DNA from: Flagellimonas meishanensis
GTDB lineage: Bacteria > Bacteroidota > Bacteroidia > Flavobacteriales > Flavobacteriaceae
DNA length: 64,000 nucleotides
Assembly (NCBI RefSeq): GCF_019880545.1
Contig: NZ_JAINVW010000002.1
Location: forward strand, 186,001-250,000
Direction: 5' to 3'
The translations under genes and the position numbers were made by a program. Positions within the stretch are counted from its first letter, which is position 1, and the number at the start of each line of letters is the position of its first letter. Below are positions 34,201-42,139 of this stretch, one piece after another. The notes beneath the pieces were generated by a model that had not been told where the DNA came from, did no database searches, and was given only the letters and a program-made list of their open reading frames with translations.

Positions 34201-34225
34201 GTGCCGATAGCTGTCGGGATAGCAC
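34201..34225. repeat. Inverted repeat at the edge of the islet
   Basis: GTGC ... GCAC encloses CCGATAGCTGTCGG, a near-perfect palindrome resembling the CCCGATAGCTATCGGG elements common in flavobacterial intergenic DNA. Confidence 0.5.
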
Positions 34226-34256
34226 TAAACTTTGCAAGTCCGCATGCCGTCAGGTG

Positions 34257-34337
34257 GGTACACACCATACCAAAAATCCGTTAGGATTTTCGTGATTAGG
34301 CGAGCACTAGGAGCGAATTATACACTTTGTTAGCAAT
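34257..34337 (-). repeat. Islet repeat, copy 1 (behind the DoxX gene)
   Basis: Contains the hairpin AAAATCC-GTTA-GGATTTT (34273-34290), then CGTGATTAGGCGAG, CTAGGAGCGAATTATACAC and TTTGTTAGC. In the 51 bases after the hairpin it matches copy 2 at 39 positions by hand alignment. It lies on the 3' side of the minus-strand DoxX gene. Confidence 0.7.
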
Positions 34338-34353
34338 CGGCTCTTCCTTGAGA

Positions 34354-34806
34354 TTACATTCGGATTGAACAAATATAAGTCCAAAAGATAAAAAGAATTT
34401 GTAAAGGAATTCTAAACCACAAATAGGCAAGGCCATTTCCGTCAAATGTTCCTTTTTGATAATTCACATTGTGTATTGAAGCATAAATATTAGCTGGTAA
34501 CATTAGCAGAAGAAAAATAATCAGTGCCCACCCAGCTGGATATTTAAATCTAGGAATTAGAAGTCCTAGTGCAATTAAGATTTCAAGTAATCCCGTTAGG
34601 AGGACAAAACTTTCTTTGAAGGGAATAAATTTGGGTATCATCATTGACATTCCTTTTGTAAACACAAAATGCCCAATAGCCGTAAACACGAGCATTGTTG
34701 ACATAGCAATTCTAGCAGATAAGGCAAAATCATATTCTTTTTTGATGATTTTAATGGTAATAATGGAGATCGTAAAACTTAATAACAGTACTAGTAGCGG
34801 TTTCAT
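34354..34806 (-). CDS. DoxX-like membrane protein (islet)
   Basis: 150 residues from the Met at 34806 (MKPLLVLLLSFTISIITIKII); an upstream Met would add 14 polar residues before the first helix. Several hydrophobic segments, with family wording GHFVFTKGMSMMIPKFIPFKESFVLLTGLLEILIALGLL. Similar in type to the gene at 15808 but not a close copy. It follows the Crp/Fnr gene by 63 bases on the same strand, so the two may form one unit. Lower GC than neighbours outside the islet. Confidence 0.82.
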   Translation of the reverse strand: MKPLLVLLLSFTISIITIKIIKKEYDFALSARIAMSTMLVFTAIGHFVFTKGMSMMIPKFIPFKESFVLLTGLLEILIALGLLIPRFKYPAGWALIIFLLLMLPANIYASIHNVNYQKGTFDGNGLAYLWFRIPLQILFIFWTYICSIRM

Positions 34807-34869
34807 TTTTTTCGGAATTGTTGAGGTGTAAAGGTCAGAAAACACCAAAGTAAAAACAATGAACCCAAG

Positions 34870-35436
34870 TTAAGTAATACGTCTTCTTATTCGGCTTAAT
34901 GCTTGTGGAGTTACACCAATGTAAGATGCAAGATATTTCAATGGAATTTGTTGTAACAATTTAGGTCTGTCAGAGAACAAGTCCAAATATCGTTCCTCAG
35001 CAGTTTTACTCAATAAGGAAAGTTCCCTCTTTGATTTTATTAAGAACATATTTTCAGCCATCTTTCGTCCGATAATGTTTCCGCTGACCGTTCTTTCATA
35101 AACTTCTTCTAAATCTTTGTGTGAAATTTTCCATAAAATGGTATCTGTCAACGTTTCAATTTGGTATTCGGAAGGGGTTTGAGTTAAAAATGAATCATAT
35201 CCCGTGACAAACTCATTTTCAAATAAAAAACCAAAAGTTACATCGGCTTCTTCCCTTGGAACATAAAATCTTACGATTCCCTTTGTTATAAAAGACAAAT
35301 GGTTCTCAATCGTTCCAAATTTTAATAAAGGAGTATTTTTTTTGAGCGTTACCTCTTGCAATTTTGAAGAGAAAAACAGCCAATCAGAATCGGTCATTGG
35401 AGAGATATTTTCAATAAACTTTCTGATTTCCTTCAT
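34870..35436 (-). CDS. Crp/Fnr family transcriptional regulator (islet)
   Basis: 188 residues. N-terminal cyclic-nucleotide-binding-type beta barrel (LLKFGTIENHLSFITKGIVRFYV), a long dimer helix, and a C-terminal helix-turn-helix (IPLKYLASYIGVTPQALSRIRRRI). No Cys cluster for an iron-sulfur centre, so not an Fnr-type oxygen sensor. This form is frequent in Bacteroidota next to small membrane or oxidoreductase genes. Probably regulates itself and the DoxX gene that follows. Confidence 0.88.
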   Translation of the reverse strand: MKEIRKFIENISPMTDSDWLFFSSKLQEVTLKKNTPLLKFGTIENHLSFITKGIVRFYVPREEADVTFGFLFENEFVTGYDSFLTQTPSEYQIETLTDTILWKISHKDLEEVYERTVSGNIIGRKMAENMFLIKSKRELSLLSKTAEERYLDLFSDRPKLLQQIPLKYLASYIGVTPQALSRIRRRIT

Positions 35437-35510
35437 GTAAGGATTTTTTAGATTGTGGCTAAGGGTCTCGGCTATTTATAGTTGAGTAGTTTAGCAGTTA
35501 GTTTTACAAG

Positions 35511-35592
35511 TATACAACAAACTGAAAATCGGGAGGATTCTCGTGAGTTAGCGATTTCTAGGAACGAATTATTCACCTTGTTAGCCACTGGC
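35511..35592 (-). repeat. Islet repeat, copy 2 (behind the DUF1398 gene)
   Basis: Contains AAAATC-GGGA-GGATTCT (hairpin imperfect), then CGTGAGTTAGCG, CTAGGAACGAATTATTCAC and CTTGTTAGC. Same orientation as copy 1 and also on the 3' side of a minus-strand gene, 9 bases from the DUF1398 stop. Confidence 0.7.
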
Positions 35593-35600
35593 CTTTTTTC

Positions 35601-35993
35601 TTATGGTTTTGGTATTGCTTCAACAGTCAATTTATATCCCTTTTTGTCTAGATAAGTTACTGTCATTTCAATCATATGGGTTGTCCATTTTTCAACACCA
35701 GCTTCTGCAGCTTGTTTGCAGAATGTTGGATAATCTGTTTGTCCTTGTTGGTGAATTAAGATAGCGTGTTTCAGTTTGTCAGCTAAACTTATGCTATTTA
35801 CTTCCATTTTCGGATATTTTGATTCTCCGTCAAGAGTAAAGTCATTTATTCCATAATATTTTGTTCGTCCGTCTGATACAAAATTGTCATAATGTGTTAC
35901 TCCAATTTCTTTTAAGTCTTGAACAAATTGAGGGAAATCCGCTCCGCTTTTAACTTTTCCAAATGCTTGGTGTATTTGTTCTATTGTGAACAT
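35601..35993 (-). CDS. DUF1398 family protein (islet)
   Basis: 130 residues: MFTIEQIHQAFGKVKSGADFP ... GVTHYDNFVSDGRTKYYG ... AGVEKWTTHMIEMTVTYLDKKG is characteristic of DUF1398, a small cytosolic family of unknown function. No catalytic motif is known to me. The gene stands alone with a repeat behind it. The 251 bases between it and the DUF2911 gene (35994-36244) are AT-rich and hold only a small GTTAC/GTAAC hairpin (36031-36046). Confidence 0.85.
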   Translation of the reverse strand: MFTIEQIHQAFGKVKSGADFPQFVQDLKEIGVTHYDNFVSDGRTKYYGINDFTLDGESKYPKMEVNSISLADKLKHAILIHQQGQTDYPTFCKQAAEAGVEKWTTHMIEMTVTYLDKKGYKLTVEAIPKP

Positions 35994-36244
35994 ATTTATT
36001 AATCCTTCTTTTATTTCAAGTTCCAGTTTTGTTACTTTCAGGTAACTTATTTATAGAATTTTAGAATACATCGCTATACACCTAAAATATAATATAATCC
36101 ATGTTAAAGATATTCATTTATTGAAATCCTTACATAAAGAATTATGTCCATTCGAAAGAACAAAGTGACTTAGAAACCTTAAATTTAACAAGAAGTGTTC
36201 ACGTGCAAGGTAGGATTGGACCATATCATATTTGAGTTAAAAGC

Positions 36245-37117
36245 ATGCTTCAGAATTTTCTAAAATACTGCATCCACTTTGTTTTTTGTGGAACCTTTCT
36301 GGTGTCACAAGCCCAAATCACCCATCCCAAGGCCAGCCCTTATTCGGAGGTGAAGCAAGAAGTGGGCCTGTCCAAAATAACGGTACACTATTCCCGTCCC
36401 GCTACGCAGGGTAGGGATATTTTTGGCCATTTGGTGCCCTATGGCCGTATTTGGCGGGTTGGGGCCAATGAATCCACTAAAATCACGGTCAGTTCGGAGA
36501 TGGAAGTCGATAGCAATACACTGCCGGCAGGCACCTATGCACTCTATGCTTTTCCCGAGGCTGATACCTGGCAAATTGTATTCCATACCAATACCACCCA
36601 TTGGGGCGATGGCCGAAAAAACTATGACCCCAAAGAAGATTTGTTCAGGATAACCGTGGTACCGGAAAAAATTGCCCATCACCAAGAAAACTTTTTGATT
36701 GCCTTCGATTCCATTACCCACAACAGTGCCAATATGCAATTGGTTTGGGCCAATACCCAAGTGATCATTCCTTTTATCGTAGACACGCACGCCCAAATGG
36801 AAGCCGAGATTGCCAAACAATTGACCGAAAACCCCACTGCACAGACCTATTACGAAGCGGCCCGTTACCTACAGGAACAAGGAAAGGACTTTGAAAGGGC
36901 GTTGGTCTATCTCAACAAAGCTCTGGAGTTGGGTGGCGACACCTATTATTTCCATAGAGTGAAATCGTTGGTGGAAGCAGAACTTGGGGATTATGTAGCG
37001 GCCATTGCATCTGCCCAAAAATCCAAGAAGATAGCCACGGAGCAGGAAAAGGATGAGTTTGTGCGGATGAATGAGGCCAATATCGAAAAGTGGAAGCGCA
37101 TCACGGACAAACACTAG
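36245..37117 (+). CDS. DUF2911 domain protein with C-terminal TPR-like helices
   Basis: 290 residues. Signal peptide ending VSQAQI, then DUF2911 (about 28-170; HPKASPYSEVKQEVGLSKITVHYSRP, GRIWRVGANESTKITVSS, LPAGTYALYAFP, WQIVFHTNTTHWG), then about 100 residues of helix pairs that look like tetratricopeptide repeats (AQTYYEAARYLQEQGKDF, RALVYLNKALELGGD, DYVAAIASAQKSKKIA). Periplasmic or secreted; function unknown. It is the first regular gene after the islet and is followed by rimO. Confidence 0.9.
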   Translation: MLQNFLKYCIHFVFCGTFLVSQAQITHPKASPYSEVKQEVGLSKITVHYSRPATQGRDIFGHLVPYGRIWRVGANESTKITVSSEMEVDSNTLPAGTYALYAFPEADTWQIVFHTNTTHWGDGRKNYDPKEDLFRITVVPEKIAHHQENFLIAFDSITHNSANMQLVWANTQVIIPFIVDTHAQMEAEIAKQLTENPTAQTYYEAARYLQEQGKDFERALVYLNKALELGGDTYYFHRVKSLVEAELGDYVAAIASAQKSKKIATEQEKDEFVRMNEANIEKWKRITDKH

Positions 37118-37195
37118 TCCAAAATTTAAGTCTGGCAGATAAAATTCCCTTCGGGAACCAACTTTCTCGTACTTTTGCATTCCATTTTCAAAACC

Positions 37196-38512
37196 ATGCG
37201 CACAAAATCGCTGAAGAAGAATAAAATCAATGTGGTAACCCTGGGTTGTAGCAAAAATGTCTACGATTCCGAAGTGCTGATGGGACAACTGCGTGCCAAC
37301 AACAAGGAGGTGGCCCATGAAGAGGAAGGCAATGTGGTGGTCATAAACACTTGCGGGTTCATCGCCAATGCCAAGGAAGAAAGCGTGAACACCATTCTGG
37401 AGTATGTGCAAAAGAAAGAAATGGGCGCTGTGGACAAGGTTTTTGTGACCGGATGTCTCAGCGAACGCTACAAACCCGACTTGGAAAAGGAAATACCCAA
37501 TGTGGATGCCTATTTTGGCACCAGCGACCTGCCCAACCTGCTAAAGGCATTGGGTGCGGACTACAAGCACGAACTGATTGGGGAGCGACTTACCACCACA
37601 CCGAAAAACTATGCGTATTTGAAGATTGCCGAAGGTTGCGACCGACCTTGCTCGTTTTGTGCCATTCCCTTGATGCGGGGCAAGCATAAAAGCAAGCCCA
37701 TTGAAGAATTGGTTGCAGAGTCGGAAAAATTGGCCACGAAAGGCGTGAAGGAGTTGATATTGATTGCGCAAGACCTCACGTATTACGGATTGGATCTGTA
37801 CAAAAAGCGGAATTTGGCCGAATTGCTCCAGGCGTTGGTAAAGGTTGAGGGCATTGAGTGGATTCGTTTGCATTATGCCTTCCCGACCGGATTTCCCATG
37901 GATGTCTTGGAAGTGATGCGCAACGAGCCCAAAGTCTGCAATTACATCGACATTCCCTTACAGCATATTTCCGATGCCATTCTAAAAAGTATGCGACGCG
38001 GCACCACCCAGGCCAAAACCACAAAATTGCTTCAGGATTTTAGGGCCGCTGTACCCGAAATGGCCATCCGTACCACCTTGATCGTGGGCTATCCGGGAGA
38101 AACCGAAGCGGATTTTCAAACACTAAAGAACTGGGTAAGGGAGATGCGGTTTGAGCGTTTGGGCTGTTTTACCTATAGCCATGAGGAAAATACCCATGCC
38201 TATTCCTTGGAGGATGATGTTCCCGAAGAGATAAAACAGCAAAGGGCCAACGAGATCATGGAAATCCAATCACAGATTTCCTGGGAACTCAACCAAGAAA
38301 AAATTGGAAAAACGTTCCGTTGCATCATCGATAGGAAAGAGGGCAACTACTTTGTGGGCAGGACTGAATTTGATTCCCCCGACGTGGACAATGAGGTGTT
38401 GATTGATGCATCAAAATACTATGTCAAGGTAGGGGACTTTACCCAAATCGAGATTACAGAGGCTTCCGATTTTGACCTGTATGGCATACCACTTGCCTCT
38501 CAAAAACAATGA
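37196..38512 (+). CDS. rimO: Ribosomal protein S12 methylthiotransferase RimO
   Basis: 438 residues from the ATG at 37196 (MRTKSLKKNKINVVTLGCSKN). Adds a methylthio group to Asp of ribosomal protein S12. UPF0004 domain with the first [4Fe-4S] cluster Cys (VTLGCSKN, NTCGFIANAKEES, VTGCLSERY), the radical-SAM cluster CDRPCSFCAIP, RimO-type wording YAFPTGFPMDVLEVM, and a C-terminal TRAM domain. Complete. Confidence 0.96.
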   Translation: MRTKSLKKNKINVVTLGCSKNVYDSEVLMGQLRANNKEVAHEEEGNVVVINTCGFIANAKEESVNTILEYVQKKEMGAVDKVFVTGCLSERYKPDLEKEIPNVDAYFGTSDLPNLLKALGADYKHELIGERLTTTPKNYAYLKIAEGCDRPCSFCAIPLMRGKHKSKPIEELVAESEKLATKGVKELILIAQDLTYYGLDLYKKRNLAELLQALVKVEGIEWIRLHYAFPTGFPMDVLEVMRNEPKVCNYIDIPLQHISDAILKSMRRGTTQAKTTKLLQDFRAAVPEMAIRTTLIVGYPGETEADFQTLKNWVREMRFERLGCFTYSHEENTHAYSLEDDVPEEIKQQRANEIMEIQSQISWELNQEKIGKTFRCIIDRKEGNYFVGRTEFDSPDVDNEVLIDASKYYVKVGDFTQIEITEASDFDLYGIPLASQKQ

Positions 38513-38563
38513 TTTGGGAAAATCATCCTGATATATATCATAGCACATTTCTTTGGTTGGATA

Positions 38564-38592
38564 TACATTTGATTTGTAAATTGTAAATCAAA
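38564..38592 (+). promoter_or_regulatory. -7 box overlapped by an 8-bp inverted repeat (operator candidate)
   Basis: TACATTTG (38564-38571) fits TAnnTTTG. TTTGATTT (38568-38575) and AAATCAAA (38585-38592) form a perfect inverted repeat with a nine-base spacer that overlaps the -7 box and the probable start point, 16 bases before the ATG at 38608. This is a good place for a repressor to control the two-gene operon. Confidence 0.45.
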
Positions 38593-38607
38593 CCAATTAA
38601 TTCAATC

Positions 38608-39099
38608 ATGACCGACACAATCGATAATAGGAAGGTAAGTATCAGCATTACCCTCCTTCGAATTCTTGTGGGGTGGCATTTTTTGTATGAGGGAATCATC
38701 AAAATGTACAATCCCGAATGGACCTCTTTTGGCTATCTGGCTTCTGCCCAGGGACCCTTAAAGCCCATATTTACGGCACTCACTGATGCTTCAATCATCG
38801 GTTGGGTAGACACTTTGAACATTACTGCCCTTATTGTGGTGGGCATTACGTTGATTTTGGGCTTTTTTGAAAGAAAAGGGGCATTGGTGGGCATAGGACT
38901 GCTCACATTATATTATCTGGCGCACCCTGCACTTCCATGGGTCACACAACTCAACACAGAGGGGAGCTACTGGATCGTGAACAAAAACCTGATAGAATTG
39001 GTTGTTTGCATTTTACTTTACAACTACCCCACAGGGCATTTTTTTGGGCTTTCCTATTTCAAACAAACAAAAACAACTGACCAAAATTTAGCAAGATGA
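38608..39099 (+). CDS. DoxX family membrane protein
   Basis: 163 residues with four hydrophobic segments (SITLLRILVGWHFLYEGIIK, LNITALIVVGITLILGF, ALVGIGLLTLYYLA, NLIELVVCILLYNY). The N-terminal LLRILVGWHFLYEGI matches DoxX proteins. Its stop overlaps the dehydrogenase start by 4 bases (ATGA), which implies a functional pair. Probably a membrane partner of the oxidoreductase; electron transfer to a quinone is only a guess. Confidence 0.86.
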   Translation: MTDTIDNRKVSISITLLRILVGWHFLYEGIIKMYNPEWTSFGYLASAQGPLKPIFTALTDASIIGWVDTLNITALIVVGITLILGFFERKGALVGIGLLTLYYLAHPALPWVTQLNTEGSYWIVNKNLIELVVCILLYNYPTGHFFGLSYFKQTKTTDQNLAR

Positions 39100-40718
39100 A
39101 ATGGACTAGAAGGGATTTATTAAAAGGATTGGGCGGTCTTCCCATTTTGGGAGCCGTTTGGTGGGCCGGTGCGGGCAGCACTGTGCACAATCGCAGGGAA
39201 CGAAATGAAATTTTGGAACAGTTGAACATAAGACCTTCCCTACCACCTACGGTACCAGAAATTGGGGGCGAAGCTGTACGCGTGGGGATTATCGGTTTTG
39301 GAATTCGGGGAGAACAACTTTGTAGGGCGTTGGGTTATGCCACGGAAGAATGGAAGGAAGAAACACGGCTTGAAAAAGAAGAGGACCCCAACAACACGGC
39401 TATGGAGGATTTTATGAAGCAGGATAAGCTCAATGTAAAAATTGTGGGCGTTTGCGATGTTTTCGACGTCAGGGCCGAAAGGGCCATCAATTCCTTTTCA
39501 ACACCGGAAAACAAAGTCAAGAGATATACCACATATAAGGAAATGATCCATAGCGGTGATGTGGATGCCGTGGTCATTGCCACTCCGGACCACTGGCACG
39601 CTCCCATGTCCATTGAGGCTTTGAACAACAACGTTCATGTGTACGTGGAAAAACCAATGACCCATACCGTGGAGGAAACCTATGCCCTTCGTGAAGCGGC
39701 CAATCAATCCAAAGCTGTTTTTCAGGTAGGGCACCAGCATAGGCAAACGTTAAGTTTTAGCACTGCCCGTGACATTGTTGAAAAAGGGACTTTGGGCCAT
39801 GTTTCATTAATACAGACGAATACCAACCGGAATGATGACAACGGAGCCTGGAACTACGACATCCACGAAAAAGCGAGCCCCCAGACGATTGATTGGGACC
39901 AATTTTTGGGCAATGCCCCAAAAGTACCGTTCAATAAGAACCATTTTTTCAGATGGCGCAAATGGTGGGCCTACGGCTCTGGACTTTCCGGTGACCTATT
40001 GACCCATGACTATGACCGCCTGAACTGTGTTTTGAATATGGGCATACCGGCTTCGGTGAGTGCCTCAGGGGGCATCTATACGCATAACGATGGTCGTAAT
40101 GTGCCCGACGTGATTCAGGTGAACATGGAATTTCCCAATTATTCCACAGGAAGCAGCCAAGTAAAGGGTAAGGAGAAGGGCATGACCTTCTGCTACAGTG
40201 CCACCTTGGGCAATGGATTCAATCGACCAACCATATTGATGGGCCATGACGCCACCATGGAGCTGGGCAATAATTTGACCATTTGGCCCGATTCGGCATC
40301 CACCCGCTATGCGGAAATGTTGGAAAATGAAAAAATGAAGCCACATATACCCATTTATCAATACAACCCTGCGGCCAATGTACCGGATGCGATTTCTTCT
40401 GCAACATCACAATATTTTGCCGACAAAGGACTCATGTGGACTTACATTGATGGGGTCCGTGTGGATTCAACCTTTCTGCACATGCGTGAGTGGTTGAGTA
40501 TTATCAAAAATGGAGGTCAGGTAAGCTGTGGAATCAAAGAAGGATTTGAAGAGGCCATTTCGGCACACATGGCAGGGCTTTCCTGGAAATTGGGCAGAAA
40601 AATTGAGTGGGATGCGGAAGCGGAAAAATTGGTCCCCATGGAGGGCATCGATTTTGACCAAGTTTTATTGGCCAATGAAAATTGGGAGATGCAAAATGAG
40701 ATAATATCCACTGGATAG
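39096..40718 (+). CDS. Exported Gfo/Idh/MocA family oxidoreductase
   Basis: 540 residues. A twin-arginine type leader (MKWTRRDLLKGLGGLPILGA) precedes the NAD(P)-binding domain: VRVGIIGFGIRGEQLCRAL, DVDAVVIATPDHWHAPMSIEAL and VYVEKPMTHTVEE with the catalytic-Lys segment EKPM. The C-terminal alpha/beta domain follows. Tat export of this family together with its bound cofactor is common in Bacteroidota, so it likely acts in the periplasm on a sugar or sugar-like substrate. An insert around residues 85-110 (EEWKEETRLEKEEDPNNTAM) is charged. Coupled to the DoxX gene; convergent with the next gene. Confidence 0.9.
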   Translation: MKWTRRDLLKGLGGLPILGAVWWAGAGSTVHNRRERNEILEQLNIRPSLPPTVPEIGGEAVRVGIIGFGIRGEQLCRALGYATEEWKEETRLEKEEDPNNTAMEDFMKQDKLNVKIVGVCDVFDVRAERAINSFSTPENKVKRYTTYKEMIHSGDVDAVVIATPDHWHAPMSIEALNNNVHVYVEKPMTHTVEETYALREAANQSKAVFQVGHQHRQTLSFSTARDIVEKGTLGHVSLIQTNTNRNDDNGAWNYDIHEKASPQTIDWDQFLGNAPKVPFNKNHFFRWRKWWAYGSGLSGDLLTHDYDRLNCVLNMGIPASVSASGGIYTHNDGRNVPDVIQVNMEFPNYSTGSSQVKGKEKGMTFCYSATLGNGFNRPTILMGHDATMELGNNLTIWPDSASTRYAEMLENEKMKPHIPIYQYNPAANVPDAISSATSQYFADKGLMWTYIDGVRVDSTFLHMREWLSIIKNGGQVSCGIKEGFEEAISAHMAGLSWKLGRKIEWDAEAEKLVPMEGIDFDQVLLANENWEMQNEIISTG

Positions 40719-40725
40719 GGAATCG

Positions 40726-41604
40726 CTATTTGAATACGGTCCGTGATTCTATAAAAAAAGAATTGGTTTTTGGTTTGCCCCGGGCAATCACCAATCTTTT
40801 TTCCTTTGGGATGTAATCCATATCACCAAAATAGTAGCTATCCGAAGCCAATTTGGTCGCTTTAAGGGCACTGTTTATATGCCAAAGGGTGCTGTTTTCC
40901 ACAGTGGTCGCATAGTAGCCTCCTATACCGTCAGCAACAAGTCCATCAAAATCAAACACCTTGGGAGATGTGGACAACGGATCAATATTTTTGGATTGGA
41001 TGTTGATTTTTATCAGATTTGTTCCTCCCACGACAAGACTTTCCCCATCGAACATGATGCCATTGGCCCATTCTAGGTTTTTGTCGTCTTTTAGAAAAGC
41101 TATGAGCTTGCCATCGACCAATTCAAAAATGGAATGGACAAACGATGCAGTAACGAATACCCTGCCAGTTGCGCTAATGGCAACATCATTTAGTCCAGAG
41201 TTTTTTATGGGTTCGGGAACACTGTCCAATAGTTTGCCGCTATTCACATCAATGATTACAATACGGTCCACATCGGCTACGTACAACTTTGTATCATACA
41301 AGGCCATTCCCGTTGGTCTGTTCAGATTTTTTATCCATTTAGATTCCAAAAGATTGCCCGTAGGGGACATTTTGGCAATGAAACCTTCAGTCCCCACCTT
41401 ATATTCCTTACCGCATGAGGCATAGAACAAATTGTTCGTGGAATCGTACAGCACACTTTCCACATGCTGTAAGTGATTGCCCAAAGCCCATTGATGAACC
41501 TCGGGAATTGTTTCGCTTATTACTTTGGAAGGACTGTGCTTGGGTTCCGTTTTGCAGGAAAGGGCAAAAAAAATACTAAAGGATACCGAAAGGAAGGTCC
41601 TCAT
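40726..41604 (-). CDS. Beta-propeller lipoprotein (SMP-30/gluconolactonase-like)
   Basis: 292 residues. Lipobox at FFALSC (Cys17). The body consists of propeller blades (SVLYDSTNNLFYASCG, PTGMALYDTKLYVADVDRIVIIDV, LNDVAISATGRVFVTAS, WANGIMFDGESLVVGG, DGIGGYYATTVENSTLWHI), matching the SMP-30/LRE-like layout with six repeats. Envelope-anchored sensor or lactonase; the metal-binding residues cannot be placed with certainty. Last gene of a five-gene minus-strand run. Confidence 0.82.
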   Translation of the reverse strand: MRTFLSVSFSIFFALSCKTEPKHSPSKVISETIPEVHQWALGNHLQHVESVLYDSTNNLFYASCGKEYKVGTEGFIAKMSPTGNLLESKWIKNLNRPTGMALYDTKLYVADVDRIVIIDVNSGKLLDSVPEPIKNSGLNDVAISATGRVFVTASFVHSIFELVDGKLIAFLKDDKNLEWANGIMFDGESLVVGGTNLIKINIQSKNIDPLSTSPKVFDFDGLVADGIGGYYATTVENSTLWHINSALKATKLASDSYYFGDMDYIPKEKRLVIARGKPKTNSFFIESRTVFK

Positions 41605-41626
41605 GACTTAAGGAAATAAGTTTTGA

Positions 41627-42139
41627 TCAGACATTTACAAACTCAAAACCGGATAAAGGGATGTCCCTAAGGTCAAACTCCGTCTCATTCAATAGAATTC
41701 CATGTTCCAAATAGGCCTTCAAGTTGGCCAGCCAAAATGTCCAGCCGTTGCTGCAACCATAATGCACATTTAACTTGCTTTCATCGTCGGTGGCAATATT
41801 GTATTGGTGCAGAGTTACAAGAACGGCACTTTTATGATCTTCAAGAGTGACGGATACCTCACTACCCTCAAAAGTGATCACCAGATGATCTGTTCCGTTC
41901 GCTTCGATCACCTCCCCTGTGGCTTGTCCATCCCAGTTATGCCATTTCCAAACGTAGGAGTCCCCAGGTTGTATTTTTTCATCGGGTTTTCTTTCGCCAC
42001 CTGAAGTTGAGGTGTATTTGGCCCCGCTCAAAAACCAAGAGCAAATACCTTCTGAGGTGCCCCAACACCAGTAAAGTTTATCCATAGAGGCCTTAATGAA
42101 TATTTTTTTGGTGAAACTGTCAAAGGAGAGTTTTTTCAT
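41627..42139 (-). CDS. SRPBCC/AHSA1-like protein
   Basis: 170 residues with the AHSA1/START-like fold signature: FTKKIFIKASMDKLYWCWGTSEGICSWF, PGDSYVWKWHNWDG, HYGCSNGWTFWLANLKAYLEHG. Cytosolic, with a ligand cavity of unknown ligand. Its start overlaps the end of the serine-hydrolase gene by 4 bases, so translation is coupled. Confidence 0.87.
   Translation of the reverse strand: MKKLSFDSFTKKIFIKASMDKLYWCWGTSEGICSWFLSGAKYTSTSGGERKPDEKIQPGDSYVWKWHNWDGQATGEVIEANGTDHLVITFEGSEVSVTLEDHKSAVLVTLHQYNIATDDESKLNVHYGCSNGWTFWLANLKAYLEHGILLNETEFDLRDIPLSGFEFVNV

Larger units (their letters stand above)
34190..36000 (-). mobile_element. Cassette-like AT-rich islet with a 3' repeat behind each gene unit
   Basis: Between ftsY and DUF2911-rimO lie three minus-strand genes (DUF1398; Crp/Fnr with DoxX) that are clearly more AT-rich than the plus-strand genes on both sides. 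Behind the DUF1398 gene and behind the DoxX gene sits a copy of the same roughly 80-base repeat, in the same orientation. This gives two units of the form gene(s) plus 3' repeat, as in gene-cassette arrays. No integrase, transposase or perfect attC boxes are seen. Mobility is an inference from layout and composition. Confidence 0.5.

Noticed and set aside
34257..35592. True class 1 or super-integron attC sites
   Set aside because: The repeats lack a matching RYYYAAC and GTTRRRY pair at both ends, and no integron integrase is in the window; only the gene-plus-3'-repeat layout is similar.
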